Below are positions 7,086 to 16,113 of a stretch of 64,000 nucleotides of DNA, piece after piece. This DNA comes from Enterococcus sp. ZJ1622 (GTDB taxonomy: Bacteria; Bacillota; Bacilli; Lactobacillales; Enterococcaceae): contig NZ_JAAKDW010000002.1 in assembly GCF_011038845.1 (NCBI RefSeq), positions 227,639 to 291,638 of the forward strand, in the 5' to 3' direction. Both the position numbers and the translations under genes were made by a program. Every line of letters begins with the position of its first letter. The stretch's first letter is position 1. The notes below the pieces were generated by a model. It was not told the DNA's origin and ran no database searches. It worked only from the letters and a program-made list of their open reading frames with translations.

Positions 7086-8285
7086 TTAAAAGATCAAAGT
7101 AATGAGGGATAAGCATGCAGCTGCGGCGACAATCAAACCGCAAATGATCATATGTCTTTTCTTGTTCATCACCAAGACGGCGATGTATTCTCTCAAAAAT
7201 GCGTTAGGTAAGTAATAAAAAGCCGTTTTTGCGCCGATACCATTTGCTTTCAGCTTTGCTTGACGGGCATATAATCCTGCGCGGAAAATATGATAGTTGT
7301 TCGAACTGAAGATTGCACGGTAAGGTCCCTTTTGACGCTGATCCATGATTTCTTTTGAAAATCGCATGTTTTCCAGCGTAGTCGTAGAATTCGTTTCGAC
7401 AAGGATATCTCTTTCCGGGATTCCTTGTTCCAATGCATACTGTTTCATAGCGATCGCTTCAGGTATCTTCTCATCTGGTCCCTGACCGCCAGACATCAGT
7501 AGAATCGGCGGGTTCAAAGTCGCTCGGCTTTGGGCACGATAAAAGGCAATGGCTTTGTTGATCCGTTTTGCGAGTAGCGGGGATACTTTTTCTCCATCGA
7601 TCAGCCCTGCACCTAACACGACGATGTAGTCTTGATTATATCTTGGGCGATTGAATTGATACAAAAATGAAACCGTCAAAAAATTATAGAAGACGATAAA
7701 CAGATAAAACAAGATAAATGGGATCGCAGACAAGAAAACATTGATCCATTCAGGAAGATATTTCAGCAGGAAAAAATCGACGATCAAAAATAACGTCAAA
7801 AACAATCCCAGCAATAAAGTCAAGAGATTCGCCAATGAATGCGATTCTCTCTTTAAAACGGTGATGCCATTCCAAAACAGAAAGACGATCAAAGCATAGA
7901 TCCCGAACAAAAAGACCAGCAGGAGGGGAATAGCGATCAAAGCGAATAATCCGCCGAGGAACACATTCTGGGTTTCAAATAATAGCGTGATCAGATAAAT
8001 ACCAAAGCTGATCAAAAATACGTTAAATAAAAGTCCATTGATTAATCTTCGTTTTTCGGTAAAATACGAAAAAGCAAAAATACTGAAAAACAGCAATGGG
8101 ATCAGGAAATAATACGTGGAATAAAAAATCTCCAGCACAACAAAATACATCAGAAGAAGCGTGAATGTCCACGTACTGCTGTAAAAGAACAGAGAAGGAT
8201 CTTTCTGACGCTTTCTCCAATAAATGATTCCTGACATACCTATAAGATAGAGACCTAAAAAGATCATGTCTCTGACAAAATTCAT
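7086..8285 (-). CDS. YdcF-family (DUF218) membrane protein
   Basis: Of 399 residues, the first 210 form about six or seven hydrophobic membrane spans. The ElyC/SanA/YdcF domain follows, starting YIVVLGAGL near residue 220, with SGGQGPDE, an ETNSTTTLEN motif and SNNYHIFRAG, all characteristic of the family, and a final C-terminal membrane span. Homologues such as ElyC and SanA influence envelope integrity in Proteobacteria; the enterococcal role is unknown. The ATG at 8285 follows AGGAGTTGAATCT. The gene is transcribed away from the dacA terminator. Confidence 0.85.
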   Translation of the reverse strand: MNFVRDMIFLGLYLIGMSGIIYWRKRQKDPSLFFYSSTWTFTLLLMYFVVLEIFYSTYYFLIPLLFFSIFAFSYFTEKRRLINGLLFNVFLISFGIYLITLLFETQNVFLGGLFALIAIPLLLVFLFGIYALIVFLFWNGITVLKRESHSLANLLTLLLGLFLTLFLIVDFFLLKYLPEWINVFLSAIPFILFYLFIVFYNFLTVSFLYQFNRPRYNQDYIVVLGAGLIDGEKVSPLLAKRINKAIAFYRAQSRATLNPPILLMSGGQGPDEKIPEAIAMKQYALEQGIPERDILVETNSTTTLENMRFSKEIMDQRQKGPYRAIFSSNNYHIFRAGLYARQAKLKANGIGAKTAFYYLPNAFLREYIAVLVMNKKRHMIICGLIVAAAACLSLITLIF

Positions 8286-8351
8286 AGATTCAACTCCTTT
8301 TTCTGTTTCCAGTATAACGAAAAATGAGAAAAAAAGCTTTGAAAAAAAACT

Positions 8352-8386
8352 AAAAAAAGCATCTTTCCGTAGAAAGATACTTTTTT
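8352..8386 (-). terminator. Terminator of dacA
   Basis: An inverted repeat AAAGTATCTTTC / GAAAGATGCTTT (minus strand) is followed by a T run, seven bases past the dacA stop. Confidence 0.85.
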
Positions 8387-8392
8387 GATGGT

Positions 8393-9700
8393 TTAGAATA
8401 AATTATTGAAAAAATCAGCTACGTGACGCCAGCCGATCACAAAAATATTTGCCTTTTCTACTGATTTTGTCGTGATGATCTCAGTAGAAGGGACTTTACT
8501 ATCTTCCAAGTAACCTAACGAATCATCTGACAAGGTAATCGACGCGTTGCCGATCGCTGTTCCTTTATCGATGGGTGCATCTACTTGGTTGTCAGTCACT
8601 TTCTTCTTATCAAGTGAAGGTGTGATCGTTAATTTTCCTGTATCCATCCCATTATGGACCCAAACTTTTACAGGGTTTTTCAATACGACAGGGACAGTGG
8701 TTTCTTTTCCGTCTTTGACATCGATTGTTTTCAGACTTGGGATACTTGCATTTGCTTTCCCGATTTCTTTTTCAGACCAGTTGTCATAACAATAGTCCAT
8801 CAAACGAGAAGTTTCATTGAAACGAGCACTTGGGTTTTCCGCATGTCCATCTGCATTGAGTACAACAGTGATGATACGGTGGTTGTCTTTATTGATCGTG
8901 CCGACAAAGCAAGCACCAGCAAATTCAGTCGTTCCTGTTTTCAATCCGTCAACGCCTTCTTTGTAATTGACGAATCCAGGGAGCATCCAGTTCCAGTTCA
9001 CCATTTCTACTGGAGATTGTGTATTTTCACCAAACATTTGTGTCGTGGTGCTTGTGACTTTCAAGCTTTCTGGGAAATCTAAAATCAAATGACGCGCAAC
9101 GATCGCTACGTCTTTTGCAGACATTTGATTTTCGTCAGTTTCACCCGTTCCTTCTGGGCGGTTTTGACCCAGATAGGAATTATTCAAGCCGGACGCATTC
9201 ACGATCACAGCATCCTTGATTCCCCAATCTTTCAATTGCGCTTGCATTTTCTCGATGAATTTTGCTTCGCTACCGGAAATTTTTTCAGCTAGAGCGACCA
9301 TCGAAGCATTGGCTGACTGGATAAAGGCAGAATCGAATAATTCTTTTACCGTATAGGTGTTCTCTTTGTGTAAAGGAACATTGGATAGATCAGGTGTCAC
9401 ACTTAACGCTTCGGCATAATCCGAAATCGGCACTTGATCCTCCCAAGATAGCTTTCCTTGTTTCACCTGATCGAGTACGATGTACAACCCGATGATTTTT
9501 GTAACGGAGGCGATCCCCATCGCTTTCTCGCCGTCTTGATCATATAAAATCTTCCCGCTCTGGGCATCTACAGCAAACGCTGCTTTCGCATTCACTTTGA
9601 ACGCATCGTCTGCCTGGACAGTGACTGTCGGTAAAAACGGAGCCACGCACAAAATAAGGCTAGCCAGCAGCAGGACGAATCGTGTTTTTTTTATGGACAT
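8393..9700 (-). CDS. dacA: D-alanyl-D-alanine carboxypeptidase (PBP5-type, serine family S11)
   Basis: The enzyme removes the terminal D-Ala from peptidoglycan pentapeptides at the outer membrane face, limiting cross-linking. With the start at 9700 (AAGGAGATCGG upstream) it has 435 residues. A signal peptide ends near VQADD (about residue 30). The three active-site motifs are intact: SVTK at 65-68, SAN at 129-131 and KTGT at 254-257. A PBP5 C-terminal beta domain (about 300-400) and a short terminal amphipathic helix that would anchor the protein to the membrane complete the usual layout. An upstream ATG at 9772 is in frame but lacks a ribosome site and would mask the signal peptide. Confidence 0.95.
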   Translation of the reverse strand: MSIKKTRFVLLLASLILCVAPFLPTVTVQADDAFKVNAKAAFAVDAQSGKILYDQDGEKAMGIASVTKIIGLYIVLDQVKQGKLSWEDQVPISDYAEALSVTPDLSNVPLHKENTYTVKELFDSAFIQSANASMVALAEKISGSEAKFIEKMQAQLKDWGIKDAVIVNASGLNNSYLGQNRPEGTGETDENQMSAKDVAIVARHLILDFPESLKVTSTTTQMFGENTQSPVEMVNWNWMLPGFVNYKEGVDGLKTGTTEFAGACFVGTINKDNHRIITVVLNADGHAENPSARFNETSRLMDYCYDNWSEKEIGKANASIPSLKTIDVKDGKETTVPVVLKNPVKVWVHNGMDTGKLTITPSLDKKKVTDNQVDAPIDKGTAIGNASITLSDDSLGYLEDSKVPSTEIITTKSVEKANIFVIGWRHVADFFNNLF

Positions 9701-9825
9701 ATCCGATCTCCTTGTATTTTCATTTCTTTCACTACAAACTAAAATTCTATCAGAGTGCAGGAGGAGTTTCAATGTTTCTGAAAAAAACTTTAGGAGAATC
9801 TCCGTATCTGTCTGTCAGAGGAAAG

Positions 9826-9948
9826 TCACTGATCCTCTTTATGTACTTTTACGGGAATCGGCTGTGTGTCATTTTCCAATAATCGGGATGCACTGAAGAC
9901 CAGTAAACTGATAATGCTCATCAAACTGAAAATCATGATCAATTGCAT
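9826..9948 (-). CDS. Small membrane protein, 40 aa
   Basis: An uninterrupted 40-codon ORF starts at the ATG at 9948 behind AGAGGTGTATCTC. Residues 1-19 (MQLIMIFSLMSIISLLVFS) form one membrane span, followed by a polar tail ending KVHKEDQ. On the same strand a TGTTATAAT extended -10 lies about 30 bases upstream (around 9977-9985). It sits 125 bases upstream of dacA on the same strand. I recognise no family. The combination of ribosome site, promoter and TM-plus-tail composition supports a real small gene, but nothing indicates its function. Confidence 0.5.
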   Translation of the reverse strand: MQLIMIFSLMSIISLLVFSASRLLENDTQPIPVKVHKEDQ

Positions 9949-10181
9949 GAGATACACCTCTTTTCTATCTTTTCTTTATTATAACAAAATTAATTGAAGT
10001 TTTTTTGAAAAACAGGAAAAGATATGTGCAAACGATGAATAAAAGATAAAATATTTTTTAAAAAAGAAAGGAGGGATGAATCCGCTTTATTATCCGGATA
10101 CGTTTTATTGTATGTAAAAAAAGGGTTGTGGTAGACTTTATATAGAGACATAAGGAATGATTTTTTAGGAGGGGTACGTTT

Positions 10182-11300
10182 ATGGCAAAAATGGATAAAG
10201 AGGTATTGACGAAATTAACTTCAGAAGACGCTAAGGGACCATTTGTCACGATCATGCTGAATACGCATGTCGCACACCAGGATGTAGAAAAAGATCAGAT
10301 CAAATTCAAAAATTTTGCAAAAGAAGCAAAAAAACGTTTTGATAAGAAATACGCAGAACACGACTGGTCTCCATTCCAAGAAAAAATCGACAGTCTGTTA
10401 GGTGATCCTTCCTTTTGGCGAAGCGGGACAACAAGTGTTGCGGTCATTCTGACAGCAGATCAAACGTATATCCATCGTTTAAGCATACCGGTAGATGATC
10501 AGTATTATGTGAGCGATCTGCCTTATCTGCTTGCGATCATCAAAAATGGCCAGTTCAATTACTCTTACTATCTACTCGGCTTGAATCGCGATTCGATGAA
10601 GCTATATGAAGTCAGCAACAAGCAAGTCAAAGAAGTGGCCTTGCCAGAAGGATCACCGGTCGATGTTGTGACTGCTTTAGGTTCTGAATTAACCGGTGGC
10701 GAATTGAACTTTTCTTCAAACGGCGGAGGTAGTGCAAGAGATGGCGTTACTTTCCATGGAGTGAATCCGAAAGACGAAGAAGTAGAGATCGACTGGGTGA
10801 ATTATTATCAAGCAGTTGACGCGTATCTAAAAGATTCCTTTGATAATCCGGAAGAATGGCCAATTTATTTATTTGCTTTGCCAGAAAACCAGACGATGTT
10901 CAAAAAAATCGCTAAAAATCCTTATTATTGTTCAGATGCGGCTATCTCTGCTTCTCCAGCGCAATCGACATTGCGAGATGTCGAAGAAGGGGCGAAAAAA
11001 TTATCGAGTGAATTAGCAGCACAAGAGTCCGCTAGTTATAACAAATTGATGGACAAGAAATTTATCGATCAACTAGTGGATATCGTCCCAGCAGCAAAAG
11101 AAGGGAAAATCTCTCACTTATTTATTGCTACATCGAATCTAGCAGACGGATTCGGCGAAGACCCAGAAACCGAGTATGATCGACGTCAAGTCTTGAATGC
11201 TCTGGCAGATGACGTGATCACGAATGGTGGACAAGTATTTATCTTGGACCAACATGACGCACCAGATGAAAAGAGTCTTGTGGCGATCCTTCGGTATTGA
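10182..11300 (+). CDS. baeRF6-like domain protein (bacterial archaeo-eukaryotic release-factor fold)
   Basis: The 372-residue soluble protein has no signal peptide. The sequence pattern, an N-terminal FVTIMLNTH strand segment, a middle DRDSMKLYEVSN region and a C-terminal half with ATSNLADGFGEDPETEYD and VFILDQHDAPDE, resembles the Firmicute baeRF family 6 proteins, distant relatives of eRF1/Dom34 proposed to act in ribosome rescue or stress. AGGAGG precedes the ATG by eight bases. Monocistronic, with a terminator some 160 bases downstream. The family assignment is from memory of similar proteins and the molecular role is unproven. Confidence 0.7.
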   Translation: MAKMDKEVLTKLTSEDAKGPFVTIMLNTHVAHQDVEKDQIKFKNFAKEAKKRFDKKYAEHDWSPFQEKIDSLLGDPSFWRSGTTSVAVILTADQTYIHRLSIPVDDQYYVSDLPYLLAIIKNGQFNYSYYLLGLNRDSMKLYEVSNKQVKEVALPEGSPVDVVTALGSELTGGELNFSSNGGGSARDGVTFHGVNPKDEEVEIDWVNYYQAVDAYLKDSFDNPEEWPIYLFALPENQTMFKKIAKNPYYCSDAAISASPAQSTLRDVEEGAKKLSSELAAQESASYNKLMDKKFIDQLVDIVPAAKEGKISHLFIATSNLADGFGEDPETEYDRRQVLNALADDVITNGGQVFILDQHDAPDEKSLVAILRY

Positions 11301-11354
11301 TGGGATTGTGTAATCAGCGCTTTGATCTGAACCAATGCCGAAGTTCAGCTGATT

Positions 11355-11380
11355 GAACACCGCTTATTGAGAGGTCGTGA
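11355..11380 (+). repeat. Partial copy of the enterococcal interspersed repeat
   Basis: The 26 bases reading GAACACCGCTTATTGAGAGG and then TCGTGA match the junction segment of the longer repeat at 20839-20864 with few differences. The remainder of the element is absent, so this is a remnant or a short version. Confidence 0.5.
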
Positions 11381-11460
11381 ACACGCCACTTAACTTTGAG
11401 GAGCGAATGTTGCATCATCGAATCACTGATGAAAATTTTCAATATTTTATATTTAAAAAC

Positions 11461-11504
11461 AAAACAGGGACCGCAACAGTTTTAAGTTGCAGTCTCTGTT
11501 TTGC
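11461..11504 (+). terminator. Terminator downstream of the baeRF-like gene
   Basis: CAAAACAGGGACCGCAAC pairs with GTTGCAGTCTCTGTTTTG across an 8-base loop; the outer A/T pairs supply the T run. Confidence 0.75.
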
Positions 11505-11620
11505 TGTGTAGTGACGATTTTGATGTGAAAACAAACTTTTATGAGAAAAATAAAAATAACGCATGTGTTTATTATAAAATCTGGTTAGAAAGAGAAATAA
11601 ATGCTAACTGGAGGTTATAT

Positions 11621-11932
11621 ATGAAAAGAATATTGATAGGATGTACTCTTTCATTGATCATCAGCTTGTCATGTTCTGGCGGGGCGGAGGCAGGAGAATT
11701 ACATGAGGGAAACCAACAGGAAAAACAGCAGTGTTCTAACGTTTCTGTCTTGACGCGAGTTCTGCCTGAAACTTATGAGTGCTCGCTTCAACCGAGGTTC
11801 GGCTATTTTTGGCACTGTTCGACATGTGATTACGAAAGCTGCTGGCATATTTTTTCTTCTTCAGCTACGGCTTTTGCACGTTCTCATATGCGTACCCATG
11901 AAAATCATCAATGTATGGTTTATGAGGGGTGA
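11621..11932 (+). CDS. Secreted Cys/His-rich protein of unknown function
   Basis: The 103-residue product begins with a clear signal peptide (MKRILIGCTLSLIISLSCSGGAEA, cleavage probably after AEA). The mature part carries six cysteines and several histidines, concentrated in a block reading HCSTCDYESCWHIF and later SHMRTHENHQC. CxxC followed by HxRTH looks like a C2H2 zinc finger, but the spacing between the pairs (19 residues) exceeds the classical 12, and the protein is predicted to be extracellular, so disulfides or metal binding outside the cell are alternatives. The start at 11621 follows GGAGG. I recognise no family. A small lipoprotein-like ORF follows. Confidence 0.6.
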   Translation: MKRILIGCTLSLIISLSCSGGAEAGELHEGNQQEKQQCSNVSVLTRVLPETYECSLQPRFGYFWHCSTCDYESCWHIFSSSATAFARSHMRTHENHQCMVYEG

Positions 11933-11938
11933 TCGGCC

Positions 11939-12100
11939 ATGACAAAAAAATCAAAAGTGATCGCTGCTCTGGTGTTTATTTTTATTTCTCTGATCGTGAC
12001 AGTAGTAGGTTGTACCAAATATCAGCAGCAAAATTCGACGTTAAAGAGAAACCGGACAACTGTTGTGATGCGTGCAAAAAGGCACCTGCTCGATGGTTGA
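11939..12100 (+). CDS. Small putative lipoprotein, possibly frameshifted
   Basis: A 53-codon ORF starts at ATG 11939 behind GAGGGGTGATC. It encodes a basic N-terminus, a hydrophobic segment and a lipobox-like VVGC (Cys25), then a short charged tail. After about residue 36 the alternative frame (a +1-shifted ORF running to 12177) becomes Cys-rich, with CCDAC and HCLFCGKN, reminiscent of the Cys pairs in the preceding gene. This suggests either overlapping frames by chance or a frameshift that split a lipoprotein with a Cys-rich domain. Evidence rests on the ribosome site and signal sequence only. Confidence 0.35.
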   Translation: MTKKSKVIAALVFIFISLIVTVVGCTKYQQQNSTLKRNRTTVVMRAKRHLLDG

Positions 12101-12292
12101 TCCACTGCTTGTTTTGCGGGAAAAACAGAAAAAAAGTGGAAAATACTGGTAATTTTGTAAACGGTATGATATATTAAAAATGTAGTTTTTGTTCGGTAAT
12201 CTGTGGTAGCTTGTTTCAAATAAACATCTTCCAGATATACACCATTCAAGTAATTGCAAAATATGTGTTGAAACACAAGGAGGATTTTTATT

Positions 12293-12493
12293 ATGGAAAC
12301 AGGTACAGTAAAATGGTTTAACTCAGAAAAAGGATTTGGATTCATCACTGCAGAAAACGGAAACGATGTATTCGTTCATTTCTCAGCTATCCAAGGCGAC
12401 GGATTCAAAACTTTAGAAGAAGGCCAAACAGTTAACTTTGAAGTTGAAGAAGGCCAACGTGGACCTCAAGCTACAAACGTTACTAAAGCTTAA
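12293..12493 (+). CDS. Cold-shock protein (CspA family)
   Basis: The 66-residue protein is a single OB-fold cold-shock domain with RNP1 KGFGFI (residues 13-18) and RNP2 VFVHF (27-31) intact; it binds single-stranded RNA and DNA as an RNA chaperone. A strong AAGGAGG precedes the ATG. Its codon use is more biased than its neighbours', consistent with high expression. About 115 bases of AT-rich 5' sequence could act as a long, structured leader, as in other csp genes, but I could not define a specific element. A terminator follows. Confidence 0.96.
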   Translation: METGTVKWFNSEKGFGFITAENGNDVFVHFSAIQGDGFKTLEEGQTVNFEVEEGQRGPQATNVTKA

Positions 12494-12513
12494 TTAACCA
12501 ATACGAGAATAAA

Positions 12514-12554
12514 AGTCCAGCTATCTGTTACTGACAGTGTGCTGGGCTTTTTTG
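12514..12554 (+). terminator. Terminator of the cold-shock gene
   Basis: AGTCCAGC and GCTGGGCT frame an inner CTGTTACTGACAG hairpin and are followed by a T run. Confidence 0.85.
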
Positions 12555-12729
12555 TGTGAAGAAATTTAAAAAGAAATGAGGAAGCGTTGAAAGGCTGGTT
12601 GATTTTGTTCTTCTGAGCTTAGAGATCAAGACGCTGCTTTCATCCTCTTCATTTCAAGGGAGAGTATTTTTTCTTACTTTGTAGTATAATTTCAAAAGAA
12701 CAGTAGAGGCAAGAGAAGAGGAAGATATT

Positions 12730-15513
12730 TTGAAACCAAGAACTTATGCAGTCGTAGATATCGAAACGACTGGGACGAACCCAAAAGAAGATCGGATCAT
12801 CCAATTTGGCTGCGTCATGATTGAAGCAGGTCGAATGACTGCGCGTTATTCGATCGATATTAATCCAGGGCGGAAGATTTCAAAACAAATCCAGCATTTG
12901 ACAGGTATCACGAATCAACGCGTCCAAAAAGCACCTTACTTTGAAGATGTGGCACAAACGATCTATCATCTTCTGGCAGATACGGTCTTTGTCGCACACA
13001 ATATTTATTTTGATTATAATTTTCTCAACCATGAGCTGGTTCGCTGCGGGGTATCTCCTTTGAAAATCCCCGGTATCGATACGGTAGAACTGGCACAGAT
13101 TTTCTTGCCTGAAGAACCAAGTTTTCGATTGGCAGATTTGTCAGAGAGTCTTGGTTTTATCCATGAGAACCCTCACCAGGCAGACAGTGACGCTGAGGTG
13201 ACAGGTCAGCTGCTTTTATTGATCGAAGAACGGATGCGGAAGCTGCCGTTCGTGACGCTGGAACAGATTGCCCGTTTGAGTACGCCGACAGGGATGGATA
13301 CAAGTACTTTTATCCAAAGAGTGATTGACGAAATGCGGCAGCAACCTGAAGCGCTCGATGCAGATCTAGAAATTATTGACGGGATCGCTTTACAGAAAAA
13401 ACAAGTGGAATTATTTACGGCTGTTCATTATGGAGAGAAGAACTACCCAAGAAAGAAACAGGCAAAAGAAAAAGTATTCGGAAAAACTTTGATGTATCGA
13501 AAAGAACAAAACCGATTGATGAATGCTGTCTACGATCATTTCACAAAGGATGAAGCAAAAGACCTGATGATCGAAGCCGCGACTGGGATGGGAAAAACAA
13601 TCGGCTATCTTCTTCCTCTGAGTTATTTGGCGACACCGGAAAAACCCGCAATCATCAGCACGGTTTCTCTTGTTTTGCAGCAGCAGATCATCGAGAAAGA
13701 TATCCCTTTGCTGAATCAGCTGCTGGACCAGCCTATTCAAGCTACGATCATCAAAAGCTATAGACATTATATCGATCTGCAGCGATTCAAAGCGACACTA
13801 GTACAGCCGCCCGAGCAAAAGCAGTATGCCTTGTATCAAATGGCTGTCTTGGTCTGGCTGACGCAAACGAAAACAGGAGATCTGGACGAATTGCACTTGA
13901 CCAATTTGAAGCATCCGTTTTTTTCTGATATCGCTCATCGGGGAACAGCATTTTTAGCTAAGGATCAACCGTTTTACGAACAGGATTTTGTTCGCTATTT
14001 GAAAAAGAAAGTGGAACAGAGCAACTTTTTGATCGTGAACCATGCATTTTTAGTGCAGGAAACTCAAAGAAAAGAGCCGTTGCTGCCAGCAAGTCCTTAT
14101 TTGCTGATTGATGAAGCCCATCATTTGCCGGAAATTGCTGAAAAAGTGAATGACCGGCGACTAAGTATTTCTTATTTTTATAAACATATCCAGCAGCTTG
14201 GCGAAGCCAATCAGTTGTTTGATCGGATAGAAAGCTATCTAACAACTGATCATGAAGCGTCACGCTGGCTGAAAATCTATCAAGAGGAATTGACCGCTCT
14301 TTGTGAATCGCTGATCCGCCTGTCAGAAGGACTAAATGACTTGAAGCAGCAAGAGGTTCCAGCAGGCCAATATCCAGAAGAAATGATGATCACGAAGGAG
14401 CAGCTTGATGGACTCCCTCTTGAAACTGGGACGGCGATCGATCATTTACAGCTGTTCTATCAAGAGATCCAGCAGCTGCATACACAATTACGTGCCAGAC
14501 TCGAGATGATCCAGGAGAGTTGGACAGGTCAGATGAGGATCGATTTGGCCAGCTTATATGGCTTGTTTGATCAATTGGATCAGCAAGCTGTCTTCATGGA
14601 GCAATGGCTATTCGATTGGCGAGAGAACTTGATCCACTGGTTTATCCCAGGGGGGAATCCGCAGCAGGCGGTTTTCCATCTGCATGATTTCAAAGCGGCC
14701 TTACTTCCTTCCACAGTCTGGTATCCTCGATATACACGTATCTTATATATCGGTGGTACGCTGAAGATCGGTCCGAATCGCCATTATCTATCAAAACGTC
14801 TAGGCATCGAGGGAGCTCCGCTGAAAGTGATCGCATCACCCTATGATTATGAAAAACAGGCACGGATCTATGTACCAAAAGAAGCCCCGGCAGTCAACCA
14901 GGTAAGCAATCAAGAGTATGTCGATTATTTGACAGATACTTTGACTGGACTGATCAAACAGGAAGAACGCCCCATTCTGGTATTATTTACCTCTCATGAT
15001 ATCTTGCAGAAAGTGTATCAGAACATGCATATGTCGATGCTGGAACAAGGAAGAGAGATATTAGCCCAAGGATTCGGCGGAAGCCGTGAAAAATTGCTGA
15101 AGCGATTCATACTGTCAGATAAAAGTGTCTTGTTCGGCGCTGACAGCTTCTGGGAAGGAGTAGACCTCCCTGGGGATGCGCTACAGATCGTCGTCGTCAC
15201 TCGACTGCCATTTGACAATCCGCTACGGCCAATGGTCAAAGCAAGGAATGCCTATCTGGAATCAGAAGGGATCAGTCCTTTTTATCAGGAATCTGTACCG
15301 AAAGCTGCATTGAAATTGAGACAAGCTTTGGGAAGACTGATACGTACAGAAGAAGATAGAGGCGTCTTGCTTATTTTGGATCGACGGTTATTCACTGCCA
15401 AATATGGCGCGAGAATCATCCATGCATTACCTAAAAAAGTAGCAATCAGGGAGCAGACGATAGAAGAGATCTATCAGGATATCCATGAATTCTTAAAGAA
15501 AAACGAAGAATAA
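12730..15513 (+). CDS. dinG: DinG-family ATP-dependent helicase with N-terminal DEDD exonuclease
   Basis: The 927-residue protein fuses an epsilon-like 3'-5' exonuclease (about 1-170; Asp10 and Glu12 in VVDIETTG, HNIYFDYNFL, HQADSDAEVT) to an XPD/DinG helicase. Helicase motifs are Walker A AATGMGKT near 285, DEAH in LIDEAHHLPE near 460, the GADSFWEGVDLPGD segment and motif VI QALGRLIRTEEDRG. This fusion is the usual Firmicute form and acts in DNA repair and structured-DNA processing; in S. aureus the related protein works as a 3'-5' exonuclease. Translation probably begins at the TTG at 12730 behind AGAAGAGGAAG. It heads the conserved dinG-ypmB-aspB-asnS cluster. Confidence 0.94.
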   Translation: MKPRTYAVVDIETTGTNPKEDRIIQFGCVMIEAGRMTARYSIDINPGRKISKQIQHLTGITNQRVQKAPYFEDVAQTIYHLLADTVFVAHNIYFDYNFLNHELVRCGVSPLKIPGIDTVELAQIFLPEEPSFRLADLSESLGFIHENPHQADSDAEVTGQLLLLIEERMRKLPFVTLEQIARLSTPTGMDTSTFIQRVIDEMRQQPEALDADLEIIDGIALQKKQVELFTAVHYGEKNYPRKKQAKEKVFGKTLMYRKEQNRLMNAVYDHFTKDEAKDLMIEAATGMGKTIGYLLPLSYLATPEKPAIISTVSLVLQQQIIEKDIPLLNQLLDQPIQATIIKSYRHYIDLQRFKATLVQPPEQKQYALYQMAVLVWLTQTKTGDLDELHLTNLKHPFFSDIAHRGTAFLAKDQPFYEQDFVRYLKKKVEQSNFLIVNHAFLVQETQRKEPLLPASPYLLIDEAHHLPEIAEKVNDRRLSISYFYKHIQQLGEANQLFDRIESYLTTDHEASRWLKIYQEELTALCESLIRLSEGLNDLKQQEVPAGQYPEEMMITKEQLDGLPLETGTAIDHLQLFYQEIQQLHTQLRARLEMIQESWTGQMRIDLASLYGLFDQLDQQAVFMEQWLFDWRENLIHWFIPGGNPQQAVFHLHDFKAALLPSTVWYPRYTRILYIGGTLKIGPNRHYLSKRLGIEGAPLKVIASPYDYEKQARIYVPKEAPAVNQVSNQEYVDYLTDTLTGLIKQEERPILVLFTSHDILQKVYQNMHMSMLEQGREILAQGFGGSREKLLKRFILSDKSVLFGADSFWEGVDLPGDALQIVVVTRLPFDNPLRPMVKARNAYLESEGISPFYQESVPKAALKLRQALGRLIRTEEDRGVLLILDRRLFTAKYGARIIHALPKKVAIREQTIEEIYQDIHEFLKKNEE

Positions 15514-15589
15514 ACTTGTAGTGGCCGACTTTTTAAAAAGCTAAAATCTGTTATAATAAATAGGAATGAATATAAAGGAGCGACGATCC

Positions 15590-16093
15590 TTGAAGAAAGA
15601 AACAACCAAAGAAAAAACAATTAATCGCGTATTGCTCGGATTGATCATCTTTTTATTAGCTGTGATCGTCTTAAGCTCGATCTTTTATCTGCGTTCCAGT
15701 CGTCCGGCTATGCAAGCGAAAAAAGAAGCAATAGAAATTGCTGAAAAATATGCAAATATGGACGAAGTGGATCACTTTTATTGGTTTACGCGCAAAAAAA
15801 CGTATTTTTCACTGACTGGTACAAATGACAAAGGAAAAGAAATTGCTGTGATCATTCCTAAATCTGGAGAAAAAATCAAAGTTTTGGATCAGGCAAAAGG
15901 GCTGACGGAAAAAGAAGCGAAAGAAAAAATCGCTGAAACACATCCTGGCATCCAAATCGAAAAAGCGTCTCTTGGGATGTATGACGAAAAAGCTGTCTGG
16001 GAAATCACAGGAAAAGAAAATGACGGCAAACTGAATTACTATCTGATTGCCTTCGATTCAGGAGATGAAGTGAAGACAATCAAGGGAATTTAA
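15590..16093 (+). CDS. ypmB: TseB-like (YpmB, DUF5590) membrane-anchored protein
   Basis: With the TTG at 15590, six bases after AAAGGAGCGACG, the product has 167 residues; an upstream ATG at 15566 precedes that ribosome site. There is a basic N-terminus, one membrane span (about residues 14-36) and an extracytoplasmic part made of two similar alpha/beta PepSY-like halves (around KKEAIEIAEKYA and TEKEAKEKIAETHP). In Bacillus subtilis YpmB is TseB, a regulator of cell-wall elongation that acts with PBP2A. Its position between dinG and aspB is conserved across Firmicutes, which secures the identification. Confidence 0.88.
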   Translation: MKKETTKEKTINRVLLGLIIFLLAVIVLSSIFYLRSSRPAMQAKKEAIEIAEKYANMDEVDHFYWFTRKKTYFSLTGTNDKGKEIAVIIPKSGEKIKVLDQAKGLTEKEAKEKIAETHPGIQIEKASLGMYDEKAVWEITGKENDGKLNYYLIAFDSGDEVKTIKGI

Positions 16094-16113
16094 CGGATAA
16101 AGGAATGGTAGCG

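Noticed and set aside
12022..12348. A 108-codon minus-strand frame across the cold-shock leader
   Set aside because: AT-rich shadow with no ribosome site, overlapping the cold-shock start.
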